Below are positions 1 through 7,494 of a stretch of DNA of 58,140 nt, in pieces. Location: NCBI GenBank assembly GCA_947471985.1, contig CANIZL010000035.1:1-58140 (forward strand). Reading direction: 5' to 3'. The notes below the pieces were generated by a model. That model had not been told where the DNA came from. It searched no databases and saw only the letters and a program-made list of their open reading frames with translations. Source of the DNA: Verrucomicrobiota bacterium. GTDB lineage: Bacteria; Verrucomicrobiota; Verrucomicrobiia; Limisphaerales; UBA9464. Each line of letters begins with the position of its first letter. Positions within the stretch are counted from its first letter, which is position 1. Position numbers and translations under genes: made by a program.

Positions 1-1292
1 CCGGAGCCGGCGTTGCCCGTGGCTCCCGCCCCGGCCCGGGCGACGCCGCCGACGTTGTAAAAACGGTCGCTCGTATTCGCCAGCCAGAAGAGATGTCCCT
101 CGAGGGCGAGGCTCAGCCGGGGATGCGGCTTGAAGGTGGAGATGAGCCGGAGATTGCTCAGGTTTTGCAGCGAGGCGAGATCCTGGTAGCCGTAGAACTT
201 GTGGTTGGTGGGGTACAGGTTGTCGAAGGTCTCGTGCGTGCCGTCGTTGGGATTGCTGTCGCCGCTGCCGTAACAGTATTCCACCGCCAGCCGGGGCGTG
301 CCGAAGCTTTCCGCGAAGGTGTAGCCGAGGTTGCCGGTGAAGGCGTACGCGCGTTGTTCATCCCGCTCGTTGGGACGCACCCCGGCGGCCGGGCGCTTCC
401 AGCTGCCGAATTGCCCCATGGTTTCGACGGTGTAATCGAAGTTGCCCCACTCATTGGTGGCGGAACGGAACCGGGCACCCACGGTGTAGATGTCGCGGGC
501 CGTGGTATTGAAGGGAACCGGCGTGACCGCCGGGGCGAACAGGGTCGCCGATTTGGGGCTGACGTTCCGGGCCAGGATATAGAATTCCGTCCAATTCTTC
601 GGCAACTTCTGGGTGTTGAAATACAGGCCGGAGAATTGTTCGTAAGGATTGGAGGTGTTGAAATTGTTGTCATCGGGCACAACGACCCGGCCGGTGAAAC
701 CGTCCACCCCAAACCAGGCGTTCTGCCAGCGCACCTTGGCGGCGTCGAAAACGCGGCCGATCTGATTCCAACCAAAGGCCCCAATCACCCGCTCGTCGCC
801 GTAGGACAATTCCTGACGACCCACCTTGAGGGAGACGGGGAATTCCTTGTGATTGCCGAGGGTGAGAAAGGCCTGGTGGAGATCGACGGGACCGTCGGAA
901 TCGGGACTGGCACCGGTGGCGATATTGGGGGCGGACCCGCGGGAATCGCCGGTGGCGGAGCTGTTGCGTCCTTCGGCGGTGATGTTCCACCACTTTTCGG
1001 TGTGGGCCACGCGGAAGAGGAGTTTGGTGGAGAAATAGCTGTTGTCGTTGGCCACGCCGGCTTTGAAGTCGTTGGCCGGCGGGATACCCAGGGCGTTTTC
1101 GCGAACCTCATAGCGGAGGCGGACGCTGCCCCCGATATCCCAGTTGGCGAGGTAAGGATCCTGATTCCGGAGGTACTGGTTGATATATCCCGGAAACGGC
1201 GCCAGGGGCGGCGGCGGGGTGTATTGGGCCCACGCCATTGGGGTCGCGGCGAGGCCGACAGCGAGCGCGGCCGGGGAGATCGGAAGTTTCAT
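1..1292 (-). CDS. Alginate-export-family outer membrane porin, C-terminus cut by window edge
   Basis: The reading frame runs leftward from ATG at 1292 off the left edge, giving about 430 visible residues. It opens with a signal peptide (MKLPISPAALAVGLAATP, then AWA and a Pro-rich stretch). The mature part shows alternating aromatic strands typical of a beta-barrel and the stretch SYGDERVIGAFGWNQIGR, which resembles the alginate-export barrel family (PF13372) that includes AlgE. Such proteins form 14- to 18-stranded outer-membrane channels for anionic sugars or small solutes. The substrate cannot be read from sequence, and in Verrucomicrobiota this family is widespread without alginate synthesis genes. 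No alginate biosynthesis gene lies in the window. It follows ric on the same strand after about 130 bp, so it probably has its own promoter. The family call is fairly sure; the substrate is unknown. Confidence 0.8.
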   Translation of the reverse strand, partial: MKLPISPAALAVGLAATPMAWAQYTPPPPLAPFPGYINQYLRNQDPYLANWDIGGSVRLRYEVRENALGIPPANDFKAGVANDNSYFSTKLLFRVAHTEKWWNITAEGRNSSATGDSRGSAPNIATGASPDSDGPVDLHQAFLTLGNHKEFPVSLKVGRQELSYGDERVIGAFGWNQIGRVFDAAKVRWQNAWFGVDGFTGRVVVPDDNNFNTSNPYEQFSGLYFNTQKLPKNWTEFYILARNVSPKSATLFAPAVTPVPFNTTARDIYTVGARFRSATNEWGNFDYTVETMGQFGSWKRPAAGVRPNERDEQRAYAFTGNLGYTFAESFGTPRLAVEYCYGSGDSNPNDGTHETFDNLYPTNHKFYGYQDLASLQNLSNLRLISTFKPHPRLSLALEGHLFWLANTSDRFYNVGGVARAGAGATGNAGS

Positions 1293-1423
1293 GAGTCTGA
1301 TATTTTCGATGGATCTTTTGCCCGGCGGCCGGGTTGATCCGCGAGCCACGGGTGCTTGGAAGGGGCGGTTTTACGCGGGCTCGCGGAGTGGCGGGCGCAA
1401 AACCCGGATCCCCGGATTTGCCC

Positions 1424-2164
1424 CTACGCGGCCAGGGAATTCCGTGTGGCCAAAGCGTGGGCCGCGGGGAAGAGGACTGAATTTTCCAAATGAATGTGTC
1501 GGTGCAGATCGGTTTCCAGATCGAGCAATCCGGCGAACAGCGCGCGATAGGTATTGCAGGCGTCCACGGGAGGTTGATACCCGTGGGTCAGTTCCCGGAG
1601 GCGTACGAGGGCTCCGCCCGCGTCCTCATGCTCGCGCATCATGCAGGCAATTGGACCATCCACTGGAAGGTCGACGGAATCTCCGCTGTCGAGCGCAGTG
1701 ACGGCCGGAAAAAGGATCTGTTCCTCCTTTTCGAGGTGGATCAAGAGTTCGGCCTCCAACTGTTGATAGACGTCCCAGACTTCCAGCAGGGTGGGTGTGT
1801 GGCTGCCATGGACGCGGGCGACCTTTTCGGCCATCACGCGCAGTCGGGGGAATTCCCGGCGCAGATAGGCGTGGTGGATGGCGACGATATGTTTCACCAG
1901 TTCGGTCGGCGAGAGTTCCGCGGGATTGGGGCCGGTCGTTTCCCGGGTGGCGGCCTCGGCTTCCAACTGTTCGATGACACTATCGGGCGAAACTCCGACC
2001 CGTTGGCAGGCCTCGCCCAACGTGCGGGCGCCCTGGCAACAGAAGTCGATCTGGAATGACTGGAATACCCGCGAGCGTCCGGGGCGTTCGGCGACGAGTT
2101 CGCCGACGGTTCGGTCCGTCCAGGGCGTTCCCGCGGGAGTGGTGAAGGCAATCGAGTGGCTCAT
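1424..2164 (-). CDS. ric: Iron-sulfur cluster repair di-iron protein (RIC/YtfE/ScdA family)
   Basis: A 246-residue cytoplasmic protein of the RIC family, which repairs Fe-S clusters damaged by nitric oxide or oxidants using a non-haem di-iron site. Residues 1-75 form the ScdA_N-type domain with the diagnostic double-Cys motif DFCCQGARTL. The rest is a hemerythrin-like four-helix bundle carrying the expected His/Glu ligands (HHAYLRREF, LLIHLEKEEQILFP, MREHEDAGG, HRHIHLENSVLFP). Length matches the family (about 220-250 residues). A perfect FNR/DNR-type palindrome lies about 100 bp upstream of the ATG, and the gene just upstream encodes a Crp/Fnr regulator, so induction by nitrosative stress is a reasonable inference. 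Identification is confident. Confidence 0.93.
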   Translation of the reverse strand: MSHSIAFTTPAGTPWTDRTVGELVAERPGRSRVFQSFQIDFCCQGARTLGEACQRVGVSPDSVIEQLEAEAATRETTGPNPAELSPTELVKHIVAIHHAYLRREFPRLRVMAEKVARVHGSHTPTLLEVWDVYQQLEAELLIHLEKEEQILFPAVTALDSGDSVDLPVDGPIACMMREHEDAGGALVRLRELTHGYQPPVDACNTYRALFAGLLDLETDLHRHIHLENSVLFPAAHALATRNSLAA

Positions 2165-2203
2165 AAGCGTGGCGTGGCAATTTTATGGAGGTGCTCGCGC
2201 TGT

Positions 2204-2218
2204 GGGATCAATGATCCC
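2204..2218. promoter_or_regulatory. 15-bp perfect palindrome in the ric upstream region
   Basis: GGGATCA-A-TGATCCC, two 7-bp arms around a single base, lies between the FNR/DNR-like box and the ric start. It could be an operator for a second regulator. In RNA it could fold as a 5-bp stem (GGGAU/AUCCC) with a five-base loop. No known motif is assigned. Confidence 0.4.
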
Positions 2219-2264
2219 GCAGCCGCACCGTGAACGGAATGTGCCGGGTGGTTGGTCGGGAAGG

Positions 2265-2280
2265 TTTGACGGAGGTCAAA
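2265..2280. promoter_or_regulatory. Predicted FNR/DNR-type operator upstream of ric
   Basis: TTTGAC-GGAG-GTCAAA is a 16-bp perfect inverted repeat with the half-site and N4 spacing of FNR/DNR boxes (TTGAT-N4-ATCAA). The regulator encoded next door carries the ExxSR recognition-helix motif known to read TTGA half-sites. If activation is class II (site centred near -41.5), transcription of ric would start near 2231. Binding is inferred. Confidence 0.7.
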
Positions 2281-2304
2281 AGCGCCAGCGTTTTTCGCAC
2301 CGCT

Positions 2305-3030
2305 CTATTCGCCCAAGTTGCGCGATAGCAGTTTCCCCAAACGAAGCGGGGAAAGCAGAATGACGGTCGTTCCGCGGACCTGAATCAATTCCTGAGCCTT
2401 GAGTTTCGCCAGTGTGCGCGAGAAGGTTTCACTGACCGTTCCGAGTTCGCCGGCCAGCGCCCGCTTGGTTCCCGGGAGCTGAATTTCCACGCGCTCATCC
2501 CGCTGGGCGGTGCCTTCGGGACATCGTTTTAACAGCCAGCTGGCGAGCCGCGTCTCGACGTCCTTCAGCGTCAGATCCTCCAGTTGGGACAGCAGGATCC
2601 GCAGGTGGAGGCTCATGGAGGCCAGTAATCGCAGGACGATCTCGGGCTGCCGCTTCAGCAAATCAACAAACCCCGCTTTGCGGATCAGCAGTACCTGTGA
2701 TGATTCGACGGCCCGGGCGTCGGCGGGATAGCCCTTGTCCGTGGCGAGCGCTGCTTCGGCAAACGTTTCGCCGGCCCGGAAAACGTGAACCACCTGTTCC
2801 TTACCGCTGGCATTTACCCGGTGGACATTGATGGCGCCCTTTTGAACCAGATAAAATCCGACCGCTGGATCACCTTCGTGGAAGAGGTATTCGCCGCGGG
2901 CCAGAGGTTGGATGCTAACCTGATCAGCCACGGCGGCGAGATCATCGGGGCGCAGGCCATTGAACAGGTTGCAGGTGCGCAACGACGCCACGACAGCGGC
3001 ACGGCGCAGGTCGGCCAACTTCTGGTTCAT
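2305..3030 (-). CDS. Crp/Fnr-family transcriptional regulator, Dnr/NnrR-like
   Basis: A cyclic-nucleotide-binding-type sensory domain (about residues 20-135, with REYLFHEGDPAVGFYLVQKG) is followed by a dimerisation helix and a winged helix-turn-helix. The recognition helix reads SETFSRTLAKL, matching the E-xx-S-R signature by which FNR, DNR and NnrR recognise TTGA half-sites. The FNR-type N-terminal cysteine cluster is absent (one Cys near the N-terminus), so an oxygen-sensing [4Fe-4S] centre is unlikely and a Dnr/NnrR-type NO sensor is the better match. The start at 3030 lies 8 nt after the DUF2249 stop; an upstream ATG at 3072 would overlap that gene. It sits between the DUF2249 gene and ric on one strand, with palindromic sites on both sides. 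The effector is inferred; the family is certain. Confidence 0.88.
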   Translation of the reverse strand: MNQKLADLRRAAVVASLRTCNLFNGLRPDDLAAVADQVSIQPLARGEYLFHEGDPAVGFYLVQKGAINVHRVNASGKEQVVHVFRAGETFAEAALATDKGYPADARAVESSQVLLIRKAGFVDLLKRQPEIVLRLLASMSLHLRILLSQLEDLTLKDVETRLASWLLKRCPEGTAQRDERVEIQLPGTKRALAGELGTVSETFSRTLAKLKAQELIQVRGTTVILLSPLRLGKLLSRNLGE

Positions 3031-3038
3031 CCCCAACG

Positions 3039-3272
3039 CTAGGTGTCGGATCGTCGGAAATAAACCACCCAATCACCGCCGCCGGCCGGCTCCACTCGGG
3101 ATTGATAGCCCTCGCCGGCCAGCATTTCGATCAGCGGGGCCGGCAGGAAGGGCGTCACCAAGGCCAATCCCTGTTCGGCCGGCAAGCGAGCCAGAGCGGC
3201 ACGGATACGGGTGAGCGGCTCCTCGCCGCGCGCCATCAGTGGTCGGATGTCCAGTCGTTTGAACGTTATCAT
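3039..3272 (-). CDS. DUF2249 domain-containing small protein
   Basis: A protein of about 77 residues that nearly fills the DUF2249 domain (PF10006): it has LDIRPLMARGEEPLTRI near the N-terminus, a central LVTPFLPAPLIEML and a C-terminal strand ending DWVVYFRR. DUF2249 proteins are often encoded with denitrification or NO-detoxification genes and are sometimes fused to hemerythrin domains; their biochemistry is not settled. The start at 3272 is preferred over an in-frame ATG at 3302, because a class II promoter driven by the palindrome at 3341-3354 would begin transcription near 3306, leaving almost no leader for the longer form. It is probably co-transcribed with the regulator that starts 8 nt after its stop. 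Confidence 0.75.
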   Translation of the reverse strand: MITFKRLDIRPLMARGEEPLTRIRAALARLPAEQGLALVTPFLPAPLIEMLAGEGYQSRVEPAGGGDWVVYFRRSDT

Positions 3273-3340
3273 GGGAGGCCCGGAGGGTGAACACTCATAC
3301 ACCTCCGTCGCCTTGGGGAAAGCGGTTTCCCGGGGGAGGT

Positions 3341-3354
3341 TTGACCGGAGTCAA
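3341..3354. promoter_or_regulatory. Predicted FNR/DNR-type operator in the DUF2249/mscS intergenic region
   Basis: TTGAC-CGGA-GTCAA is a 14-bp perfect inverted repeat with the same half-sites and N4 spacing as the site upstream of ric. It lies between the divergent DUF2249-regulator genes and the mscS-like gene. Its position would suit activation of the leftward operon, which would be autoregulation. No convincing -10 element was found in either direction. Confidence 0.65.
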
Positions 3355-3421
3355 GGCATCCGCGGAATGGGCCGTGGAAGTGAGGGTTGCCGATGGGCTC
3401 GATCGGGGCAGTTTGCCTGGA

Positions 3422-4726
3422 ATGATGTGTGCCTCCTGGATTCGTCGCTGGTGTCCGCGGTCCGCTCGTGCGGCCACGGTGTTTCTCCTCGTGAGTTGGG
3501 CGTTCTGCCTGCGTGTGCCGGCCCAGACCAACGGCCCCGTCACCAATCGCCCGACGTCTCTGCGCGCTTTTGAAGGAGTGGTGCCCGGACGCGAATTCAT
3601 CGAGCGCAATCGCTCGGTGCTCAGCTTTGGTTTGGACAAGGTTGAGTTGCTGCAGGGGACTTTGCTGGGCAAACCGCTTTGGCAATACCTCGCCTTCACG
3701 GCGTACCTGATTCTGGCCTTCGTTCTGTCGAATTTGCTGGATCGGTTCATCAACCACCGGGTCAAGCAGTGGGCGGCCCGGACCGCAACGCATTGGGATG
3801 ACATCCTCGTCGGGCTGGTGGATGGACCGGTAAAGGTCATCACCTTCGTGTTATTACTGCATCTCGGGCTGCAGATTTTTGACTGGCCGGTCTGGTTGGA
3901 GGGTTGGATCTCCCGACTCACGCTGCTGACGGTCTTTTTCTCGGTTACGTATGTGATGCTCAAAACCGTCGATGCATTGATCGGCGTGGCGAAGACCCGA
4001 TTGGCGCCCGGCGGCGACCGCGCTTTCAACGAGCAATTCCTCGTGGTCTGCGGCAAAGCCCTGAAGGCGGTGTTGGTGACGGTGGCCATCCTGACCCTGT
4101 TTTCGAATTTCGGAGTCAACATCACGGCCGTCCTCGGGTCGCTGTCCGTTCTGGGGTTGGCCCTGGGTCTCGCCGCCCAGGATACGGTGGCCAATCTGTT
4201 CGGGGCCGTGGCGGTGTTCGTCGATAAACCGTTTCAACTCGGTGACCGGATTCAGATCGGGGCGATCGATGGTACTGTGGAAGAGATGGGATTGCGCGCC
4301 ACGCAGGTCCGCACGGCGGACGGTTATCTCGTGACGGTGCCGAACAAGACCGTCGGCAGCAATACGGTGGTCAACGTCTCCCGTCGACCCTCGATCAAAA
4401 CGGATCTGCTGTACCAGTTGGCGGCCAACACACCGACCGCCCGCGTGCAGCGCGCCGTGGAGATACTGAACGAGGTTTTTCGGGCGCATCCCAAGACGTG
4501 CGATTTGATTGTGACCTTTGATCGTCTGACGGATTCGGCGCTGATCCTGAAAGTGATGCACTGGTGGGGGGATACGGATGGACGGGCGAATTTGATGGGG
4601 ATCCTGGACCTCAATCTGCAAGTGAAGGAACGTCTGGATGCCGAGGGCATTCCGCTGGCGGGTGCGGACCGCACCGTGTGGCTTTTGCGGGACGCCCAGA
4701 ATCCTCAGGTGGCCCCGAAGATGTGA
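3422..4726 (+). CDS. MscS-family mechanosensitive ion channel
   Basis: A 434-residue inner-membrane protein of the small-conductance mechanosensitive channel family, which opens under membrane tension to release solutes during hypo-osmotic shock. The chosen ATG gives a signal-peptide-like N-terminus (MMCASWIRRW, hydrophobic core, VPAQ). An in-frame ATG at 3287 would add 45 unconserved residues across the palindromic operator. Transmembrane helices follow around residues 75-100, 125-145 and 160-185. The pore helix is clear (LSVLGLALGLAAQDTVANLF), followed by the beta domain hallmark DKPFQLGDRIQIG and the C-terminal alpha/beta domain. Divergent from the NO-response genes. Family is certain; conductance and gating are unknown. 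Confidence 0.9.
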   Translation: MMCASWIRRWCPRSARAATVFLLVSWAFCLRVPAQTNGPVTNRPTSLRAFEGVVPGREFIERNRSVLSFGLDKVELLQGTLLGKPLWQYLAFTAYLILAFVLSNLLDRFINHRVKQWAARTATHWDDILVGLVDGPVKVITFVLLLHLGLQIFDWPVWLEGWISRLTLLTVFFSVTYVMLKTVDALIGVAKTRLAPGGDRAFNEQFLVVCGKALKAVLVTVAILTLFSNFGVNITAVLGSLSVLGLALGLAAQDTVANLFGAVAVFVDKPFQLGDRIQIGAIDGTVEEMGLRATQVRTADGYLVTVPNKTVGSNTVVNVSRRPSIKTDLLYQLAANTPTARVQRAVEILNEVFRAHPKTCDLIVTFDRLTDSALILKVMHWWGDTDGRANLMGILDLNLQVKERLDAEGIPLAGADRTVWLLRDAQNPQVAPKM

Positions 4727-4844
4727 TTCATCGGTCGGCATTCCGGTCGTCATTCGTCGTTCCCGGGCCTTGGATTTCTGGTTTCGCAGGCGGGAAACGG
4801 TGTTCTATCTCGAAGGAGTTGCTGTTGGAACCAATTCTCACCTG

Positions 4845-5903
4845 ATGTCTGTCCAAGAACGAATCGTGATCTGCACGCGGGGAAGTGCGCTGGCCATGGC
4901 GCAAACGCGCGCGGTGGTGGCGGCGGGGCGGGCGGCCTTTCCGGCGGTGGAGTTTCATGTGGAAATCATCAAGACCACCGGGGACAAGCTGCAAACGGCC
5001 GCCCTGGCTCGCGCCGAAACGCCGGGTGAGTCGCTGCCCAAGGGGTTGTTCACCAAGGAGCTTGAGAACGTGCTGTTGGACGGTAGTGCGGATATTGCCG
5101 TGCACAGTTTGAAGGATGTCCCGACGGAGTTGCCCGAGGGCCTGGCGATCGTGGCGACGCCGCCGCGGGCCGATGTGCGGGATGTCCTTTTGTACCGGGG
5201 GGCGGAAGCATCGGCTTCGAAGGCGCCGGCGCCCACTGAGTGGCGGCCGGGAGGTCGGGAACGCTGGCATGGCGGGCCGGGTGTGTCGCTTGCCCAGCTG
5301 CCACCGGGAGCCTGCGTGGCCACGAGTTCACCGCGTCGTGCCGCGCAGGTGCAGGCTCTCCGGCCGGATATCACCATCGTCCCCATTCGGGGCAACGTGG
5401 GTACGCGGTTGCAAAAGTTGGCGGATGATTCCGGCTACGATGCCATCCTGCTGGCGGCAGCGGGTCTCGTGCGGTTGGGATTGTTTGCGGCGCCGAAATC
5501 CCGGCTGACTCTGGATCCCCGATTGCCCCGCGAGCACGACTGCACTCCACCTCCGGCGGGATTGCTGATTACGGTATTGGACGAAGAGGTCCTACTGCCG
5601 GCCGTGGGACAGGGTGCCGTGGCGCTGGAGACCCGGCAGGAACCCCGGCCGCTGGTGCGGGAACTCTGTGCCCAATTGAATCACCGCAATACGTTTGCCG
5701 CCGTCACGGCCGAGCGTGCGTTTTTGCAGGCCATGGGGGGTGGTTGCCAGAGCCCCGTCGGCGCGTATGCCCGATTGGTGGGGCATGAATTATGGTTGCG
5801 GGCTGTTTCCTTCCAGGGCGGCCAGGTACGGCGTGGCGAGGCCCGACGGCCGGTGGCGCAGGCGGCGGAATTGGGCCGCGAACTGGCCGGGCGTTTGCGT
5901 TAG
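4845..5903 (+). CDS. hemC: Hydroxymethylbilane synthase (porphobilinogen deaminase)
   Basis: Polymerises four porphobilinogen molecules into hydroxymethylbilane in tetrapyrrole (haem/sirohaem) synthesis, in the cytoplasm. The N-terminus has CTRGSALAMAQT and IIKTTGDKLQ, followed by LFTKELENVLLDG and DIAVHSLKDVPTELP. The cofactor-attachment Cys is residue 301 in MGGGCQSPVGAYA. At 352 residues it is longer than the usual 300-320, owing mainly to a Gly/Pro/Arg-rich stretch near residues 120-150, between RDVLLYRG and SLAQLPPG. The ATG at 4845 is chosen because homology begins right after it; an upstream ATG would run back into the mscS-like gene. The 3' end overlaps the convergent gene by 4 bp. 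Confidence 0.93.
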   Translation: MSVQERIVICTRGSALAMAQTRAVVAAGRAAFPAVEFHVEIIKTTGDKLQTAALARAETPGESLPKGLFTKELENVLLDGSADIAVHSLKDVPTELPEGLAIVATPPRADVRDVLLYRGAEASASKAPAPTEWRPGGRERWHGGPGVSLAQLPPGACVATSSPRRAAQVQALRPDITIVPIRGNVGTRLQKLADDSGYDAILLAAAGLVRLGLFAAPKSRLTLDPRLPREHDCTPPPAGLLITVLDEEVLLPAVGQGAVALETRQEPRPLVRELCAQLNHRNTFAAVTAERAFLQAMGGGCQSPVGAYARLVGHELWLRAVSFQGGQVRRGEARRPVAQAAELGRELAGRLR

Positions 5904-7462
5904 GGCCTCGTTGGGCGGGTAGATTCGACACGAGCCGCCGTGGTACTGGGAGCCTGAGCCTTGGACTGAGTGGGCAACGGGCGCCAGAAGAAGCGCCACT
6001 GGCGGCCGGCGGCTGATTTTTCCGTTTTGATCACTCCGAATAGAAGGGAGGTGCGTCGGGTGTCGGCGGTCACGTCCCGGCGCCAGAGATTCCACAGCAG
6101 CGATTGGCTGGCCCGCTGGGTCTTGGGATCGGATTCCGCCCGGTAAAGCGACCAGACGGGGGAGTAGAGACGCTCCATCGACTTGTTGTTCGGCAGCAGC
6201 GGTTCCGCGGGTGCAAGAATCTGCAGACGCTTTTGACCGTTAAGATCGCGCCGGTACGTGAACAAGGGCCACAGATCCCGCCGCCGGAATTCATCACCGG
6301 TGTCGGGATTGGCCAGTCGCTGGTCACTGTAGGCGAAATACAGCAGTCGCGTTCGATCACGCTGAAAAGCCGGTCCATGCGCGCCCTTGTGGGTGTACAG
6401 GGGCCAGAGCACGAAGTCGCTGCTCAAGCTGGGGCTGTGGGCGTGGCCGAATAGCGGAAACAGCCGGCGGGCGGTTTTTCCCGGGCCGTTGGCCCAACCA
6501 ATAAAGGGCCAGGGCGTGCTCCACTCCGAGAACTGATCCACCCGGTTGGTGCGGTGGCCGAAGAACATCACGCTCGTGTGATCCATCGCGGCCGAACGGG
6601 TTTGCGTATAGAAGGGAAAATAAAACCGGTTGGTTATCGCGCTGTCCGTACCCAGACCGGTGCTTTCGTGAATGAAGAAGGGCAGGGGGAAAAATTGTCG
6701 CGAATACCCCGGGATCACTTCGTCCTCACCGTCGGCGTCCTTACGATGGGTAACTTCCTTCTTCTCCGATCCAATGATCGGCCAGACTTGCCAGCCCCGC
6801 ACACCGCCCCCGTGTCGCCAGCTGAAAAACGGTAAGAGGAGGTTGTCGGTTTGAACGTCGCGTTTCTTGGAAGAGACCCACAGGGGGGCGAGGACAAAAC
6901 TTACTTCGTCCCGAAACAGGCGGTTTCGCACGTGCCCGTAGAACGGCAGAATTGCGAAGTATCCGTTCGTGGGATTGGTCGATTTTTGGTAGAAAAAGAA
7001 TGGAAAAATCGTGCGGCGATCCCGGGCTTCACCGTCGACGGTTGTCGATCCCGTGAGCTCAAAGAATTGCATGAAACGGGCGGCATATTCCGTCCCGAAT
7101 CGATCATAGGTGAAGAGCGGATAGAGCGCTTCGTATTCGCTGCGTTCGGTGCCGGCGTCTTCGTGATGCGAAATCAACGGACTGAATCGCCAGGTGCGGG
7201 CGCCATCGCCCTGTTCCTGGCCCCAGATGGGCCCGAAGGCCTCCGTGCCGGTGCCCGGCTGCAGGGTTAGCGGGAAATCGTGCCAGGCCGGGCCGGCTTC
7301 CACGCCTGCCTGCGTGGTTCCGCTGAGCAGCGTGCCCGCCACCGCGGCCAGGTAGCCGAGGATCTGCCAGCGGGTGGCGGGCGGGGAGGGGCGTGGGGGG
7401 ACGGCAGGAACTTGGGGTTTCACGTCGGGCGACTGCAGAGCACTCGGGGGGGCGAAGTCCAT
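5900..7462 (-). CDS. Exported protein of unknown function with a repeated xPLF/xPFY motif
   Basis: A 520-residue protein not assigned to a characterised family. A Pro-rich N-terminus (residues 1-30) precedes a hydrophobic segment at about 33-52 ending in TTQAG, consistent with export or a membrane anchor. From about residue 110 to 400 a short motif, an aromatic or Leu before Pro-[LFI]-[FYWI], recurs at least 12 times: YPLFTY 115, FPFFFY 154, LPFYGH 173, APLWVS 193, LPFFSW 211, WPIIGS 228, LPFFIH 261, FPFYTQ 283, WPFIGW 319, FPLFGH 336, WPLYTH 354 and WPLFTY 399 (Pro positions). Many copies are 17-22 residues apart, as expected of beta-hairpin units of a barrel or propeller. It follows the GT2 gene by 136 bp on the same strand. 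Confidence 0.65.
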   Translation of the reverse strand: MDFAPPSALQSPDVKPQVPAVPPRPSPPATRWQILGYLAAVAGTLLSGTTQAGVEAGPAWHDFPLTLQPGTGTEAFGPIWGQEQGDGARTWRFSPLISHHEDAGTERSEYEALYPLFTYDRFGTEYAARFMQFFELTGSTTVDGEARDRRTIFPFFFYQKSTNPTNGYFAILPFYGHVRNRLFRDEVSFVLAPLWVSSKKRDVQTDNLLLPFFSWRHGGGVRGWQVWPIIGSEKKEVTHRKDADGEDEVIPGYSRQFFPLPFFIHESTGLGTDSAITNRFYFPFYTQTRSAAMDHTSVMFFGHRTNRVDQFSEWSTPWPFIGWANGPGKTARRLFPLFGHAHSPSLSSDFVLWPLYTHKGAHGPAFQRDRTRLLYFAYSDQRLANPDTGDEFRRRDLWPLFTYRRDLNGQKRLQILAPAEPLLPNNKSMERLYSPVWSLYRAESDPKTQRASQSLLWNLWRRDVTADTRRTSLLFGVIKTEKSAAGRQWRFFWRPLPTQSKAQAPSTTAARVESTRPTRP

Positions 7463-7494
7463 GGGGCGGGCGTGTTGCTTCGGGGTGAACTTGA

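Noticed and set aside
93-1337. Long plus-strand frame opposite the porin
   Set aside because: The opposite strand has a clear signal peptide and barrel pattern; the plus frame is Gly/Val-rich and has no recognisable domain, typical of antisense frames in GC-rich DNA.
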